Shown here: in pieces, positions 33,496-41,480 of the stretch
Position numbering within the stretch: position 1 is the first letter of the stretch
Layout of the letters: each line of letters opens with the position of its first letter
Assembly: GCA_017523925.1 (NCBI GenBank)
Contig: JAFWVQ010000001.1
Span: 1 to 43,526, forward strand
Direction: 5' to 3'
DNA from: Clostridia bacterium
Lineage (GTDB): Bacteria; Bacillota; Clostridia; Christensenellales; CAG-138
DNA: 43,526 bases
Program-made: the position numbers and the translations under genes
Notes under the pieces: generated by a model
The model's input: only the letters and a program-made list of their open reading frames with translations
What the model was told of the DNA's origin: nothing
Databases searched by the model: none

Positions 33496-34332
33496 TTACT
33501 TGATCAAGCCCAGTTCGCTAAGCGTTCCTTTTTCCCTGCGGTCAAGACAGATCTCCTCGATAAAGCGCCCTGATTTTGACGGCATTTCGGGAACGTACTC
33601 CAAAAGCGCCAGTGTCACGCGTTCGGTATCCGATAATTGCTTCAAGGTTGATGCATTGTACCTGAAGTCATTTTCGTAATTAAAAACGATTACCAACTCG
33701 GAGTTTTTGTATTTATCGTGCAGTGCTCTGAGTTCCCTGAAGTCCATCACCGTTCTGTAATGCCTGCAGGAGAAATGCAGATGATCGGGACTATCTGCGT
33801 TCAGCCGTTCATGTCGCTCGATGCGGCGCTTTGAAAGAAACTGAGTGAAAAAGAATACGTATCTTTTCTCTCCGCTTTCAAACGCCACTTCAAAAGACAT
33901 ATCGGGGATAAATTCTATATCGGGAATGATTTCGCAACTCTCATTGGACTTTCTTATGAAAAATCCCGAATTGAGCATATTCCTTTGAATCTGTTTTTCC
34001 AGAGAGTCCAATTCCCGCAGATCCCGCTCCATTGCGGCGTTTTCTTTCTGCATATTGGATTCCGAAACCGCCCTGTTTGCGGATAAAAGCGTGGAGAGAT
34101 CAATGGTGCAGTCAGTATCCTTGCACATCCAGATTTTATGAAGCAGTTCATCGCTGATCCCGCGTTTGTTTTCCCCGTTCCTTATCCTTGTGATAGTGGA
34201 GACAGAAACGCCGCATTTCTTGGCGATGCTGCTTGAGGTATGCCTGCCCATTATCTGTTTAAGCATAGCGTTAAGTTTGGCATTGAGCTCATCGCTACCG
34301 ACCGAAGGTATTTGTGAACCGTTATTCTTCAT
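33496..34332 (-). CDS. XRE/Cro-type helix-turn-helix regulator with unknown C-terminal domain
   Basis: Protein of 278 residues. The helix-turn-helix lies at about residues 20-70 (HTSSSIAKKCGVSVSTITRIRNGENK), close to the Cro/C1 pattern. An acidic helical segment (MERDLRELDSLEKQIQRNML, about 100-120) follows. The last 150 residues are beta-rich (FIPDMSFEVAFESGEKRYVFFFTQFL, SELVIVFNYENDFRY) and not recognised; they could sense a ligand. It is divergent from the tandem AAA+ gene, and the shared 182-base region contains repeated GCAA...TTGC palindromes, so it likely represses that gene and itself. Role inferred from arrangement. Confidence 0.7.
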   Translation of the reverse strand: MKNNGSQIPSVGSDELNAKLNAMLKQIMGRHTSSSIAKKCGVSVSTITRIRNGENKRGISDELLHKIWMCKDTDCTIDLSTLLSANRAVSESNMQKENAAMERDLRELDSLEKQIQRNMLNSGFFIRKSNESCEIIPDIEFIPDMSFEVAFESGEKRYVFFFTQFLSKRRIERHERLNADSPDHLHFSCRHYRTVMDFRELRALHDKYKNSELVIVFNYENDFRYNASTLKQLSDTERVTLALLEYVPEMPSKSGRFIEEICLDRREKGTLSELGLIK

Positions 34333-34392
34333 ATAAGCACGCCCCTTTTGTTAATTTGCCATGAAACACCATCATTGCAATTTCGATTATAG

Positions 34393-34484
34393 CGCAATTT
34401 GCGGGAAAGGTCAACGGATCGCAAATAATATATTGCAAAAAACAATTTACTTAATTTGCGCAAATAGTGTATAATGTGCGCAAA
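34393..34484. promoter_or_regulatory. Divergent regulatory region with several GCAA/TTGC palindromes
   Basis: Four related sites: CGCAATTTGCG at 34393-34403, GCAAATAATATATTGC at 34421-34436, the perfect 12-bp palindrome ATTTGCGCAAAT at 34454-34465 and a partial copy GTGCGCAAA at 34476-34484. The third lies between the -35 and -10 boxes of the AAA+ gene promoter and the fourth directly follows the -10. They are good candidates for operators of the adjacent HTH protein. Confidence 0.65.
34446..34475 (+). promoter_or_regulatory. Promoter of the tandem AAA+ gene
   Basis: TTTACT at 34446-34451, 18 bases, and TATAAT at 34470-34475, 39 bases before the start codon. The spacer contains the palindrome ATTTGCGCAAAT. 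Confidence 0.7.
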
Positions 34485-34514
34485 GCAAACTTCTTGAAGG
34501 AGGAAATTGGAATT

Positions 34515-37373
34515 ATGAGGTATTATGAGCTCACTCTTCCCGTCAATTCGGAACAGATCAAAGAAAGAGCCGTGATCAGACTGTCGAATTATAATAACGA
34601 GAGTGCGATAGGTGCCGTGAACAGTTATATGGAAAAGAATAGCAAAAACGGGCTGATGTTTTTTACGTACCGTGAGGAAGACGACGGTATTCGTGCTGTT
34701 TTCACGTATGATGAGAAAGCCCGTTCGTTTTCAGATGCGTATGAACACATCGTTTGCATTCTGAATGACGTATTCGGAGTCAGCGAGGTCTTGCCTGAAC
34801 CCGGAGAGATCACTATGCGCAGCTTTTTCGACTGCTATATCGAAGCCAAGAGAAGGGACATCCTCTGGAATTTTACCTACTACCGTTTTACGCTCGGCGA
34901 CTGGTTCCTTGATCTGTTTAATTTCGGACACGATAAGAACTATAGCGGCAAAGCCAAATTCAGCTTCGATGAGTGTCTGGTACCGGAGCTTGCGCCGGAA
35001 ATGCACACGATCTTCGATGCGGGCTTCGTAAAAGAGCTTATGAATATCGAAAGCCATGCGTCGGATCGTACGGAAGGCATCAACGTGGTGCATTATTCTA
35101 TCTCGGCAAGGAGCAAGGAGGCCTCTCTCGAAATGGCGACGACCCTCGCGAACAGACTTTTCAATGCGGGGCGGATCAGCGGAAAGAGGATCGGGATGAT
35201 AGGGGATATCGACCCGATGGTTTACAAAGACAACTATATTGAAGAAATCATCGAAAACAGCTCCGGAGGGATCGTTGTGTTTGATTTGCGCAGTAAATTC
35301 GGCTGTGGCACCTCAGAATATGTGATGGCAGCTAAATTCATTGCCGACTTGTTCAAACGGTATCGCAATCAATGTTTGTTTGTGTTTTCCTACGATATCA
35401 ACGAACCCGGGTTTGCCTATCAGATACTTCCTATAATCAGAAACTCCGCGGTCATCGTGTCTGTCAGGGAAGGCAGCGGTGACAGGCTTTCTGCCGAGGA
35501 TTATTTATCAAGCCTTATCAGAGGCTCCGAATTATCCGAATACGCGTGCCAGGCAGGCGAGTTTCTTAAGGATTTCGGAGGAGATACCTTCTCTCAGACG
35601 GACGTAATTGAAGCGTTTGAGAAATTCGAGCCTTGGTGCATAAACAAGAATATCCTCAACGCATACGATAAGGACGCTTCCGAAGACTACATGCTGGACA
35701 GAGATGAAAACGCCGGTTCCCATTATGACAGGCTTCAGAAGCTGATCGGTTTGAATGCCGTCAAACGGCAAATCGACGAGCTGCTCGCTTCGAGCATCGT
35801 CAGCCGGGAAAGGAAAAGACGCAGCGGCACGGATCACGGTCCCGGTACGCTCCACATGGTGTTCGGCGGGAACCCCGGAACAGCCAAAACCACGGTGGCA
35901 AGGCTTTTTGCGGGGATAGGTAAAGAAAAAGGGCTTCTGAAAAGCGGAGTCTTCGTCGAATGCGGCGGCATGGATCTTAACGGCTCCCCGGATATTATTC
36001 ACAGCAAGTTCGTCGCAGCAAAAGGCGGAGTTCTTTTCATCGACGAGGCCTATGGACTTTTCTCCTTCGGCTCCATTACAACTCTTGTTCAGGAGATAGA
36101 GAATCACCGCGACGATGTGGTAGTTATACTTGCGGGATATAACGACGCCATGAAAGCCTTTTTACGGCAAAACGAAGGCTTGAAAAGCAGGATCCCGAAC
36201 TGGATCGATTTCCCGGACTATTCCACGGACGAGCTGACGGAGATATTCCGCTTCATCGTGGAGTCGATGGGCTTCAGAGCTTCGGAGGACGCGGTCAAGG
36301 AGGCCCGTTACATTCTTCAAAAAGCACGCATGACAGACGATTTCGGGAACGGACGGTATGTGCGTAACCTTGTTGAGCGCGCCGTAAAGCACCAATCTAT
36401 GCGCCTTTATGAAAGCAAAAAGGACGTGAAGAAGATTAAAAAGAAGGAGCTGTTCCTTATAACGAAGGAAGACGTCCTCTCCTCCGAAGAGACTTCGGAA
36501 ACAGCAAAAAGGGAAAAAGGCTCCGCTATGCGTGAGCTTGATGAAATGATAGGGCTTAAATCGGTAAAAGCCGTTATTCACAGAGCCATAGCGCATTACA
36601 AAATGAACAAGCTCTGTATGGACAGGGGGATAAACAGGGATAACGCCTCGTTGCACATGGTCTTTACCGGCAATCCCGGCACTGCCAAAACGACGGTGGC
36701 GAGGCTCTTTGCCGAGATATTAAGGGACGAGATGGTGCTGCCCACCGGCAAATTCATCGAGGTGGGCCGCGCAGAACTGGTGGGACAGTTTGTGGGCAGC
36801 ACGGCTATCATCGTTAAAAATAAGTTCAGGGAAGCCAAGGGCGGTGTACTTTTCATCGACGAAGCATACGCCCTTTGCGATGGGTACGAAAAAGGCTTTG
36901 GCAACGAGGCCATAGATGAGATCAACCGCGAGATTGAAAACAATCGCGAGGACACGATCGTGATATTCGCGGGCTATCCGGAGCCGATGAGCGAATTCAT
37001 CGCAAGAAACCCCGGCATGAGATCCCGTATTGCATTCCACGTGCAGTTTGACGATTATTCCGTCGATGAGCTTTGCGAAATAACGAGGCTGATGGCGGAC
37101 AGGAAGGGATTAAATCTGACCGAAGCCGTCATGGATAAATTCAGAGAGATCTATGAGCACGTCGAAAAAGAAGGCGATTTCGGAAACGGACGCTTTGTGC
37201 GAAAGCTTCTTGAGGAAGCCGAGATGAATCAGTCCGAGAGGCTTCTCGAGCTTGATGAGGCTGCGCTTACGGACGAGCTCATCACAAGCATCGAGGAGCA
37301 GGACGTTCCGGAGGTGAGGCACGGAGAAGACACGGAAACGAAGTGCGATAAACGCAGGATTGGGTTTGATTGA
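34515..37373 (+). CDS. Large protein with two CbbX/SpoVK-like AAA+ ATPase domains
   Basis: Protein of 952 residues, no signal peptide or membrane segment. The first 180 residues are unfamiliar. Residues about 190-415 look like a degenerate AAA-type fold: GGIVVFDLRSKFG stands at a Walker B-like position but no Walker A is present. Two intact AAA+ modules follow: the first with GGNPGTAKTTVARLF (about 452) and VLFIDEAYGL, the second with TGNPGTAKTTVARLF (about 718) and VLFIDEAYAL, each with a GNGRxVRxLxE C-terminal helix. This subfamily (CbbX, SpoVK) remodels protein complexes. The start follows AAGGAGGAAATT. Divergent from an HTH regulator and followed by a metallopeptidase gene. Substrate unknown; a defence or stress role is only suggested by the island. 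Confidence 0.75.
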   Translation: MRYYELTLPVNSEQIKERAVIRLSNYNNESAIGAVNSYMEKNSKNGLMFFTYREEDDGIRAVFTYDEKARSFSDAYEHIVCILNDVFGVSEVLPEPGEITMRSFFDCYIEAKRRDILWNFTYYRFTLGDWFLDLFNFGHDKNYSGKAKFSFDECLVPELAPEMHTIFDAGFVKELMNIESHASDRTEGINVVHYSISARSKEASLEMATTLANRLFNAGRISGKRIGMIGDIDPMVYKDNYIEEIIENSSGGIVVFDLRSKFGCGTSEYVMAAKFIADLFKRYRNQCLFVFSYDINEPGFAYQILPIIRNSAVIVSVREGSGDRLSAEDYLSSLIRGSELSEYACQAGEFLKDFGGDTFSQTDVIEAFEKFEPWCINKNILNAYDKDASEDYMLDRDENAGSHYDRLQKLIGLNAVKRQIDELLASSIVSRERKRRSGTDHGPGTLHMVFGGNPGTAKTTVARLFAGIGKEKGLLKSGVFVECGGMDLNGSPDIIHSKFVAAKGGVLFIDEAYGLFSFGSITTLVQEIENHRDDVVVILAGYNDAMKAFLRQNEGLKSRIPNWIDFPDYSTDELTEIFRFIVESMGFRASEDAVKEARYILQKARMTDDFGNGRYVRNLVERAVKHQSMRLYESKKDVKKIKKKELFLITKEDVLSSEETSETAKREKGSAMRELDEMIGLKSVKAVIHRAIAHYKMNKLCMDRGINRDNASLHMVFTGNPGTAKTTVARLFAEILRDEMVLPTGKFIEVGRAELVGQFVGSTAIIVKNKFREAKGGVLFIDEAYALCDGYEKGFGNEAIDEINREIENNREDTIVIFAGYPEPMSEFIARNPGMRSRIAFHVQFDDYSVDELCEITRLMADRKGLNLTEAVMDKFREIYEHVEKEGDFGNGRFVRKLLEEAEMNQSERLLELDEAALTDELITSIEEQDVPEVRHGEDTETKCDKRRIGFD

Positions 37374-37446
37374 GGAGCATAAACAGCACGGAAACCGGAG
37401 GATAAATATTGTATAATATTCGATAATGCTTTAGGAGGCGGTCTCA

Positions 37447-38394
37447 ATGGAATACGAAATCATTCGCAGCAACATAAAATGGCTCACTTTGACAATAACC
37501 GAGGGAAGAATGAAGGTAAATGCGCCGCTCGAAGCCACGGACGAGGATATCCGCCGCTTCGTTGAAAAAAACGGGGAATGGATAGAGCGGAATCTTGCCG
37601 AATCGCAGGAGAGGGAAAGGGAGAAGGACAGCATCCGCAGGCTCACGAAGGATGAGCTTGCGGAGCTGAAAAGGCGCGCGGAGGAGGCGATCCCGGAGCG
37701 CGTCAAGGTCTGGTCTCGTATCGTCGGCGTAACATACGGAAAGATCACCATCGGCGCACAGCGGAGCCGATGGGGAAGCTGCCAATCGAACGGCGATCTC
37801 AATTTCAACTGTCTTCTAATGCTTACCCCGCTCCCGGTGCTCGACAGCGTAGTCGTGCACGAGCTTTGCCACCGCGCGTTCATGAACCACAAAAAGAACT
37901 TTTATGAAAAGATCTTGAGAATATTTCCCGACTACTACAAGTACAACGGGTGGCTTGATGAAAACGGCTGGCGGCTCATGGCGATGATATCCCCCACGTC
38001 CGAGGAAAAGGCGGCAAAGAAAGCCGCAAGGAAGACCTTGAGTCCGCAGGAGAGAGCGGAGCGCAAGGCTGCAAAAAGGCTTGCAAAGCTAAGCGAGCTC
38101 GGGCAAAGAATAGAGGAGCTCGAAAAGGAATGCGCCGAATACGCCGCGATCTCCCTGATCGGAGTCAGGGCGAGCGTGCCTCAATACGGCGAGGGGACCG
38201 TCGTGCGGCAGGAGCTGAACAGGATCAGCATTCGTTTCGGGGACACTGAAAAAAGCTATATTCTGAATGAAAAATACACGATCCGCCCGCGCTTCGAGGA
38301 CGACGAAAGGATCATCGCCGCTTTCACGGAGCTCGCCCGCAAGCGCGAGCGGATAGAGGAGCTGAAGCGGGAGATGGAGAAGATGAACGGATAA
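37447..38394 (+). CDS. YgjP/SprT-like zinc metallopeptidase with C-terminal extension
   Basis: Protein of 315 residues. Residues 1-190 match the YgjP (DUF45) metallopeptidase fold: N-terminal LTITEGRMKVNAP, then RSRWGSCQSNGDLNFNC, and the zinc motif VHELCHRAFMNHKKNFYEKI (HExxH plus a downstream His). An unusual extension follows: a Lys/Ala/Arg-rich helix (EEKAAKKAARKTLSPQERAERK, split by short turns), a coiled coil, and a small beta domain, VPQYGEGTVVRQELNRISIRF, resembling the 'FGxGxV' domains at the C-termini of some helicases. AGGAGG precedes the start and a TATAAT box lies at 37412-37417. It lies 73 bases after the AAA+ gene on the same strand. Confidence 0.8.
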   Translation: MEYEIIRSNIKWLTLTITEGRMKVNAPLEATDEDIRRFVEKNGEWIERNLAESQEREREKDSIRRLTKDELAELKRRAEEAIPERVKVWSRIVGVTYGKITIGAQRSRWGSCQSNGDLNFNCLLMLTPLPVLDSVVVHELCHRAFMNHKKNFYEKILRIFPDYYKYNGWLDENGWRLMAMISPTSEEKAAKKAARKTLSPQERAERKAAKRLAKLSELGQRIEELEKECAEYAAISLIGVRASVPQYGEGTVVRQELNRISIRFGDTEKSYILNEKYTIRPRFEDDERIIAAFTELARKRERIEELKREMEKMNG

Positions 38395-38442
38395 CCAAAA
38401 TGAAAGCACTATGGGTTTTGCTTTATGAAAGCAAGTAAAAAA

Positions 38443-38472
38443 GCTGCCGCAGGCGAAAATGCTTGCGGCAGC
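38443..38472 (-). terminator. Strong hairpin with minus-strand T-run
   Basis: GCTGCCGCAGGC and GCTTGCGGCAGC pair over 12 positions with a 6-base loop. The T-rich tail is on the minus strand, so it would stop transcription arriving from the right; on the plus strand the stem alone follows the metallopeptidase gene. Confidence 0.6.
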
Positions 38473-38500
38473 GAGTTGATGATTCGTTTGCACTATTATC

Positions 38501-38529
38501 TTGACAATATAATATTGAACGGCTATAAT
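38501..38529 (+). promoter_or_regulatory. Consensus promoter of the GIY-YIG nuclease gene
   Basis: Perfect TTGACA, a 17-base spacer and perfect TATAAT, 41 bases upstream of the start codon. Confidence 0.85.
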
Positions 38530-38570
38530 GAAATATGAAATATAAAATATGAATACTGGAGGAACTAAAA

Positions 38571-39749
38571 ATGGAAAAGCATCAAAAAACAATTATTGTG
38601 GATGCACTGAACAATAAAGCAGGAAGCATTTTGAGTGAAACAGATCAAAGCATATATAAGTATTATGTCTATGCTTTATGTGAAAAAACAGAAGATGGTT
38701 TTCTTGTGCCGTTTTATATCGGCAAGGGTCAAGACGATAGAGTTTTTGACCATGAGGATGGCAAGGACAAAGAAATCGATAGGATTCGCAAGGAAATAAA
38801 GGACGAAGAAGAACAGCGTATAGCGATTGAAGAGCTTTCTGAAAAGTATAAACGCTTATATAGCATCGGCAATAATCTTGAGATGGTTATAATAAAATTT
38901 GGAATGACCAGCCAAGAAGCTCTCATGGCAGAATCGGCCCTTATTAACCTTTTGAAGCTTGATGGATTTGTTTTTTCACAGTCTAAACACACGCTTACAA
39001 ATATACAAAAAGGACATGCCAGCAAGGGAGAAGATGCAATGGGTTCCGTTACATTAGCCATGACAATCGAAGAATTTGAAAAATTTGCTACGCCGCCCAG
39101 AGATTTCAACGAAATTGAAAACTCAGTATTTATCAGTGTAAACGGCTCGTATCCTGAATGCAGAAGGGTAAGTTCCTCCAAAGAGGAACTCAAAAATTTT
39201 GTTCGAGAAAAAGCGAGAGCATTTTGGCGTATTGGAACAGGGAAAAAACCCGATTACCTGCTCGCTATGTATCAGCAGAGGGTTGTTGGTGTATTCAGAA
39301 TTAAAAAGCAGATGCGCAAAAAAGGAAAGAAAGCAGTGTCCTACTATCCTTCGATTCTGGATTTGAATCACAGCGACTACCCAAGGTATATTGCCGAAGA
39401 TAACGGGGAGTATGATTTCCTTAAGAGACTATATGATGTATGCACGAAAGATGCAGATGGCAACGTTATAAAACATCCAACTTATGATGAACTTAGCGAT
39501 GCCTTGAAAAGCGAAGCTAATCGGATTTTAGACAAGATTAAGGGTGACGAACCTTACGAAAAAAAGTACAAGAATTATCTACAACGGAAATTTTTTGTGT
39601 TAGAAGATATAATGGATACGGATACGGATTCCCAAAGGAATTCGTACCTCGGGGTAAGGATCTGTAAAACTACTACTGAGGATGGGAAAACCGTTGTCAG
39701 AGGACCAATTCCCAAGAGGAATTATATAAGATATTCCAGCGATCTGTAA
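38571..39749 (+). CDS. GIY-YIG nuclease family protein (LEM-3-like) with unknown C-terminal domain
   Basis: Protein of 392 residues. The N-terminal part (about 25-140) fits the LEM-3-like GIY-YIG fold: YYVYALCEK, PFYIGKGQDDRVFDH with the catalytic Tyr and Arg positions, a charged insertion, and EALMAESALINLLK supplying the metal-binding Glu. The C-terminal 230 residues (including RAFWRIGTGKKPDYLLAMYQ and VFRIKKQ) are not recognised. The gene is AT-rich compared with both flanks and has its own consensus promoter and ribosome site (GGAGGAAC), suggesting recent acquisition as a separate unit. Many such nucleases in defence islands act on foreign DNA, but no specific role can be assigned. Confidence 0.75.
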   Translation: MEKHQKTIIVDALNNKAGSILSETDQSIYKYYVYALCEKTEDGFLVPFYIGKGQDDRVFDHEDGKDKEIDRIRKEIKDEEEQRIAIEELSEKYKRLYSIGNNLEMVIIKFGMTSQEALMAESALINLLKLDGFVFSQSKHTLTNIQKGHASKGEDAMGSVTLAMTIEEFEKFATPPRDFNEIENSVFISVNGSYPECRRVSSSKEELKNFVREKARAFWRIGTGKKPDYLLAMYQQRVVGVFRIKKQMRKKGKKAVSYYPSILDLNHSDYPRYIAEDNGEYDFLKRLYDVCTKDADGNVIKHPTYDELSDALKSEANRILDKIKGDEPYEKKYKNYLQRKFFVLEDIMDTDTDSQRNSYLGVRICKTTTEDGKTVVRGPIPKRNYIRYSSDL

Positions 39750-39751
39750 TT

Positions 39752-39898
39752 AACCATTTTCAGAATTACTTGTGTTGTCCGCGAATTATCCTTGCTGATA
39801 CTGCAAACGATCTTTCGTATGAAGAGATATTAAAGCACATACATAACGATGTGCAATATGCTATAAGTGTATTTGTTAAGGACAATAAGAAAGACTGA
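39752..39898 (+). pseudogene. Orphan coding fragment
   Basis: After the GIY-YIG stop another frame is open for about 48 codons without a good start, ending ILADTANDLSYEEILKHIHN, DVQYAISVFVKDNKKD and a stop at 39896-39898. The amphipathic, charged composition looks protein-like. It may be the tail of a deleted gene. I cannot name a family. Confidence 0.25.
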
Positions 39899-39930
39899 AT
39901 GTTGAGCAGTATGCGTTAACGGAGGTCCCC

Positions 39931-41427
39931 ATGCTTTACCTTTCCAAATCCAAATACTGCCAAGTTCGTCAATGCCCCAAGCTTTTGTGGCTTGCCGTTA
40001 ACAAACCCGATGCGGAAACGATGGACGCAGCCCGCGAGGAGCGGTTTGAGACCGGAAACGAGGTCGGCGATCTTGCCATGGGTATCTTCGGGGATTTTGT
40101 CGAGGTCACGAGGAAGAACGGCAATAAGCTCGATCTTCCGGCCATGATCGAGGCGACGAAGGAGGAGATGGCGAGGGGCACGCCCGTTATCTGCGAGGCG
40201 TCGTTCAGCTATAACGGGCTTTACTGCGCCGTCGATATTCTCAAAAAGGAGGAGGACGGCTGGGCGATATACGAGGTGAAGAGCTCCACTCGTGGCGATA
40301 AGGCCGTCTATATTACCGACGTTGCTTATCAGAAATACGTTTTGGAGCACTGCGGCGTCAACGTCGTGGGAACATATACGGTAGTGCTGAACCGCGAATA
40401 CGTCTTTGACGGCACGTTGGATACTTCAAAGCTTTTCCTGATTACCGACGTATCGCACCTGCTCGGTCCCGAGACGGCAAAAATCGAGGAAAATCTGAGG
40501 ATCGCCGAAGCGGTGCTGCTTTCGGATACCGAGCCCGTAATCGACCTTTCCGACAGTTGTAATGAGCCGTACAAATGCGGCTTCTTCGGCTATTGCACAA
40601 GGGCGCTGCCAAAACCCTCGGTCTTCGATCTTTATAATTTGAGTTTCAAAAAGAAGCTGGAGCTGTATAATGCGGGGCGGTACAGGTTCGAGGATCTTAT
40701 TGGAGAGCCCGCGATCGGCAGTGAAAAGCAGATTCGTCAGATCGAATACGCGGTCTCGGATAAGGGTACATATATCGACAAGGAGGGCATACGCTCCTTC
40801 CTCAGCACGCTTCACTATCCGCTTTACTTCCTTGACTACGAATCCATGCAGCAGGTGCTGCCGAAGTTCGTTGGCTCAAAACCGAACGAGCAGATACTTT
40901 TTCAGTACTCGCTGCACTATATCGAAAAAGAGGGCGGCCCGCTCATGCACAAGGAATTCCTCGCGGAATCCGGTTCCGATCCGAGGCGGGCACTTGCTGA
41001 AAGGCTGTGCGAGGATATCCCCGAAGACGCATGTATACTCGTTTTCAACAACAGCTTCGAAGGTCCGAAAACAAAAAGGCTTGCAGAGCTGTTCCCCGAT
41101 CTTTCCGAACGTCTCCTGCGCATCGCAGGGAATATTGAGGACCTGCTTGTTCCTTTCAGAAAAGGCTGGTATTACAACCGCGCGATGGGGAGCTCCTTCT
41201 CGATAAAGAGCGTGCTTCCTGCAATATTTCCGGACGACCCGGAGCTGGACTATCACGCGCTCGACGGTGTGCACAACGGGAGCGAGGCGATGACGATATT
41301 CCCGAAGATGCAGTTTATGTCCCCCGAGGAGCGCGAAAGGACGAGGCATAATCTCCTTGAATACTGTAAGCTCGACACCCTCGCAATGGTCAAGGTATGG
41401 GAGGAGCTTGTGCGCGTCTCAAGATAA
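39931..41427 (+). CDS. DUF2779 protein: Cas4/RecB-like Fe-S nuclease domain plus RNase H-like exonuclease domain
   Basis: Protein of 498 residues. The N-terminal half resembles Cas4-type PD-(D/E)xK nucleases with a four-cysteine iron-sulfur site. Cysteines lie at YCQVRQCPKLLW near the N-terminus and at CNEPYKCGFFGYC around residue 210, and the nuclease core has GLYCAVDILKK and AIYEVKSSTRG (D...ExK). The C-terminal DUF2779 half (about 285-498) looks like a DEDD-type 3'-5' exonuclease: YFLDYESM, ILVFNNSFE, and EYCKLDTLAMVKVWEEL at the end. The start follows GGAGGTCCCC. It closes the island's nuclease set and is followed by a strong terminator. Members of this family are uncharacterised; nucleic-acid degradation is inferred. 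Confidence 0.82.
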   Translation: MLYLSKSKYCQVRQCPKLLWLAVNKPDAETMDAAREERFETGNEVGDLAMGIFGDFVEVTRKNGNKLDLPAMIEATKEEMARGTPVICEASFSYNGLYCAVDILKKEEDGWAIYEVKSSTRGDKAVYITDVAYQKYVLEHCGVNVVGTYTVVLNREYVFDGTLDTSKLFLITDVSHLLGPETAKIEENLRIAEAVLLSDTEPVIDLSDSCNEPYKCGFFGYCTRALPKPSVFDLYNLSFKKKLELYNAGRYRFEDLIGEPAIGSEKQIRQIEYAVSDKGTYIDKEGIRSFLSTLHYPLYFLDYESMQQVLPKFVGSKPNEQILFQYSLHYIEKEGGPLMHKEFLAESGSDPRRALAERLCEDIPEDACILVFNNSFEGPKTKRLAELFPDLSERLLRIAGNIEDLLVPFRKGWYYNRAMGSSFSIKSVLPAIFPDDPELDYHALDGVHNGSEAMTIFPKMQFMSPEERERTRHNLLEYCKLDTLAMVKVWEELVRVSR

Positions 41428-41432
41428 AACCG

Positions 41433-41477
41433 AAAAAAGCCCGCCGGTCTTCGTTGAAAGGCAGGCGGGCTTTTTCA
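41433..41477 (+). terminator. Terminator after the DUF2779 gene
   Basis: AAAAAGCCCGCC and GGCGGGCTTTTT form a perfect stem with a 17-18 base loop. A/T runs on both sides also serve the convergent gene on the minus strand. Confidence 0.9.
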
Positions 41478-41480
41478 AAA

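Noticed and set aside
34467..34514. Upstream start for the AAA+ gene giving 16 extra residues
   Set aside because: That start would overlap the -10 box of the promoter and has no ribosome site; the ATG at 34515 has AAGGAGG.
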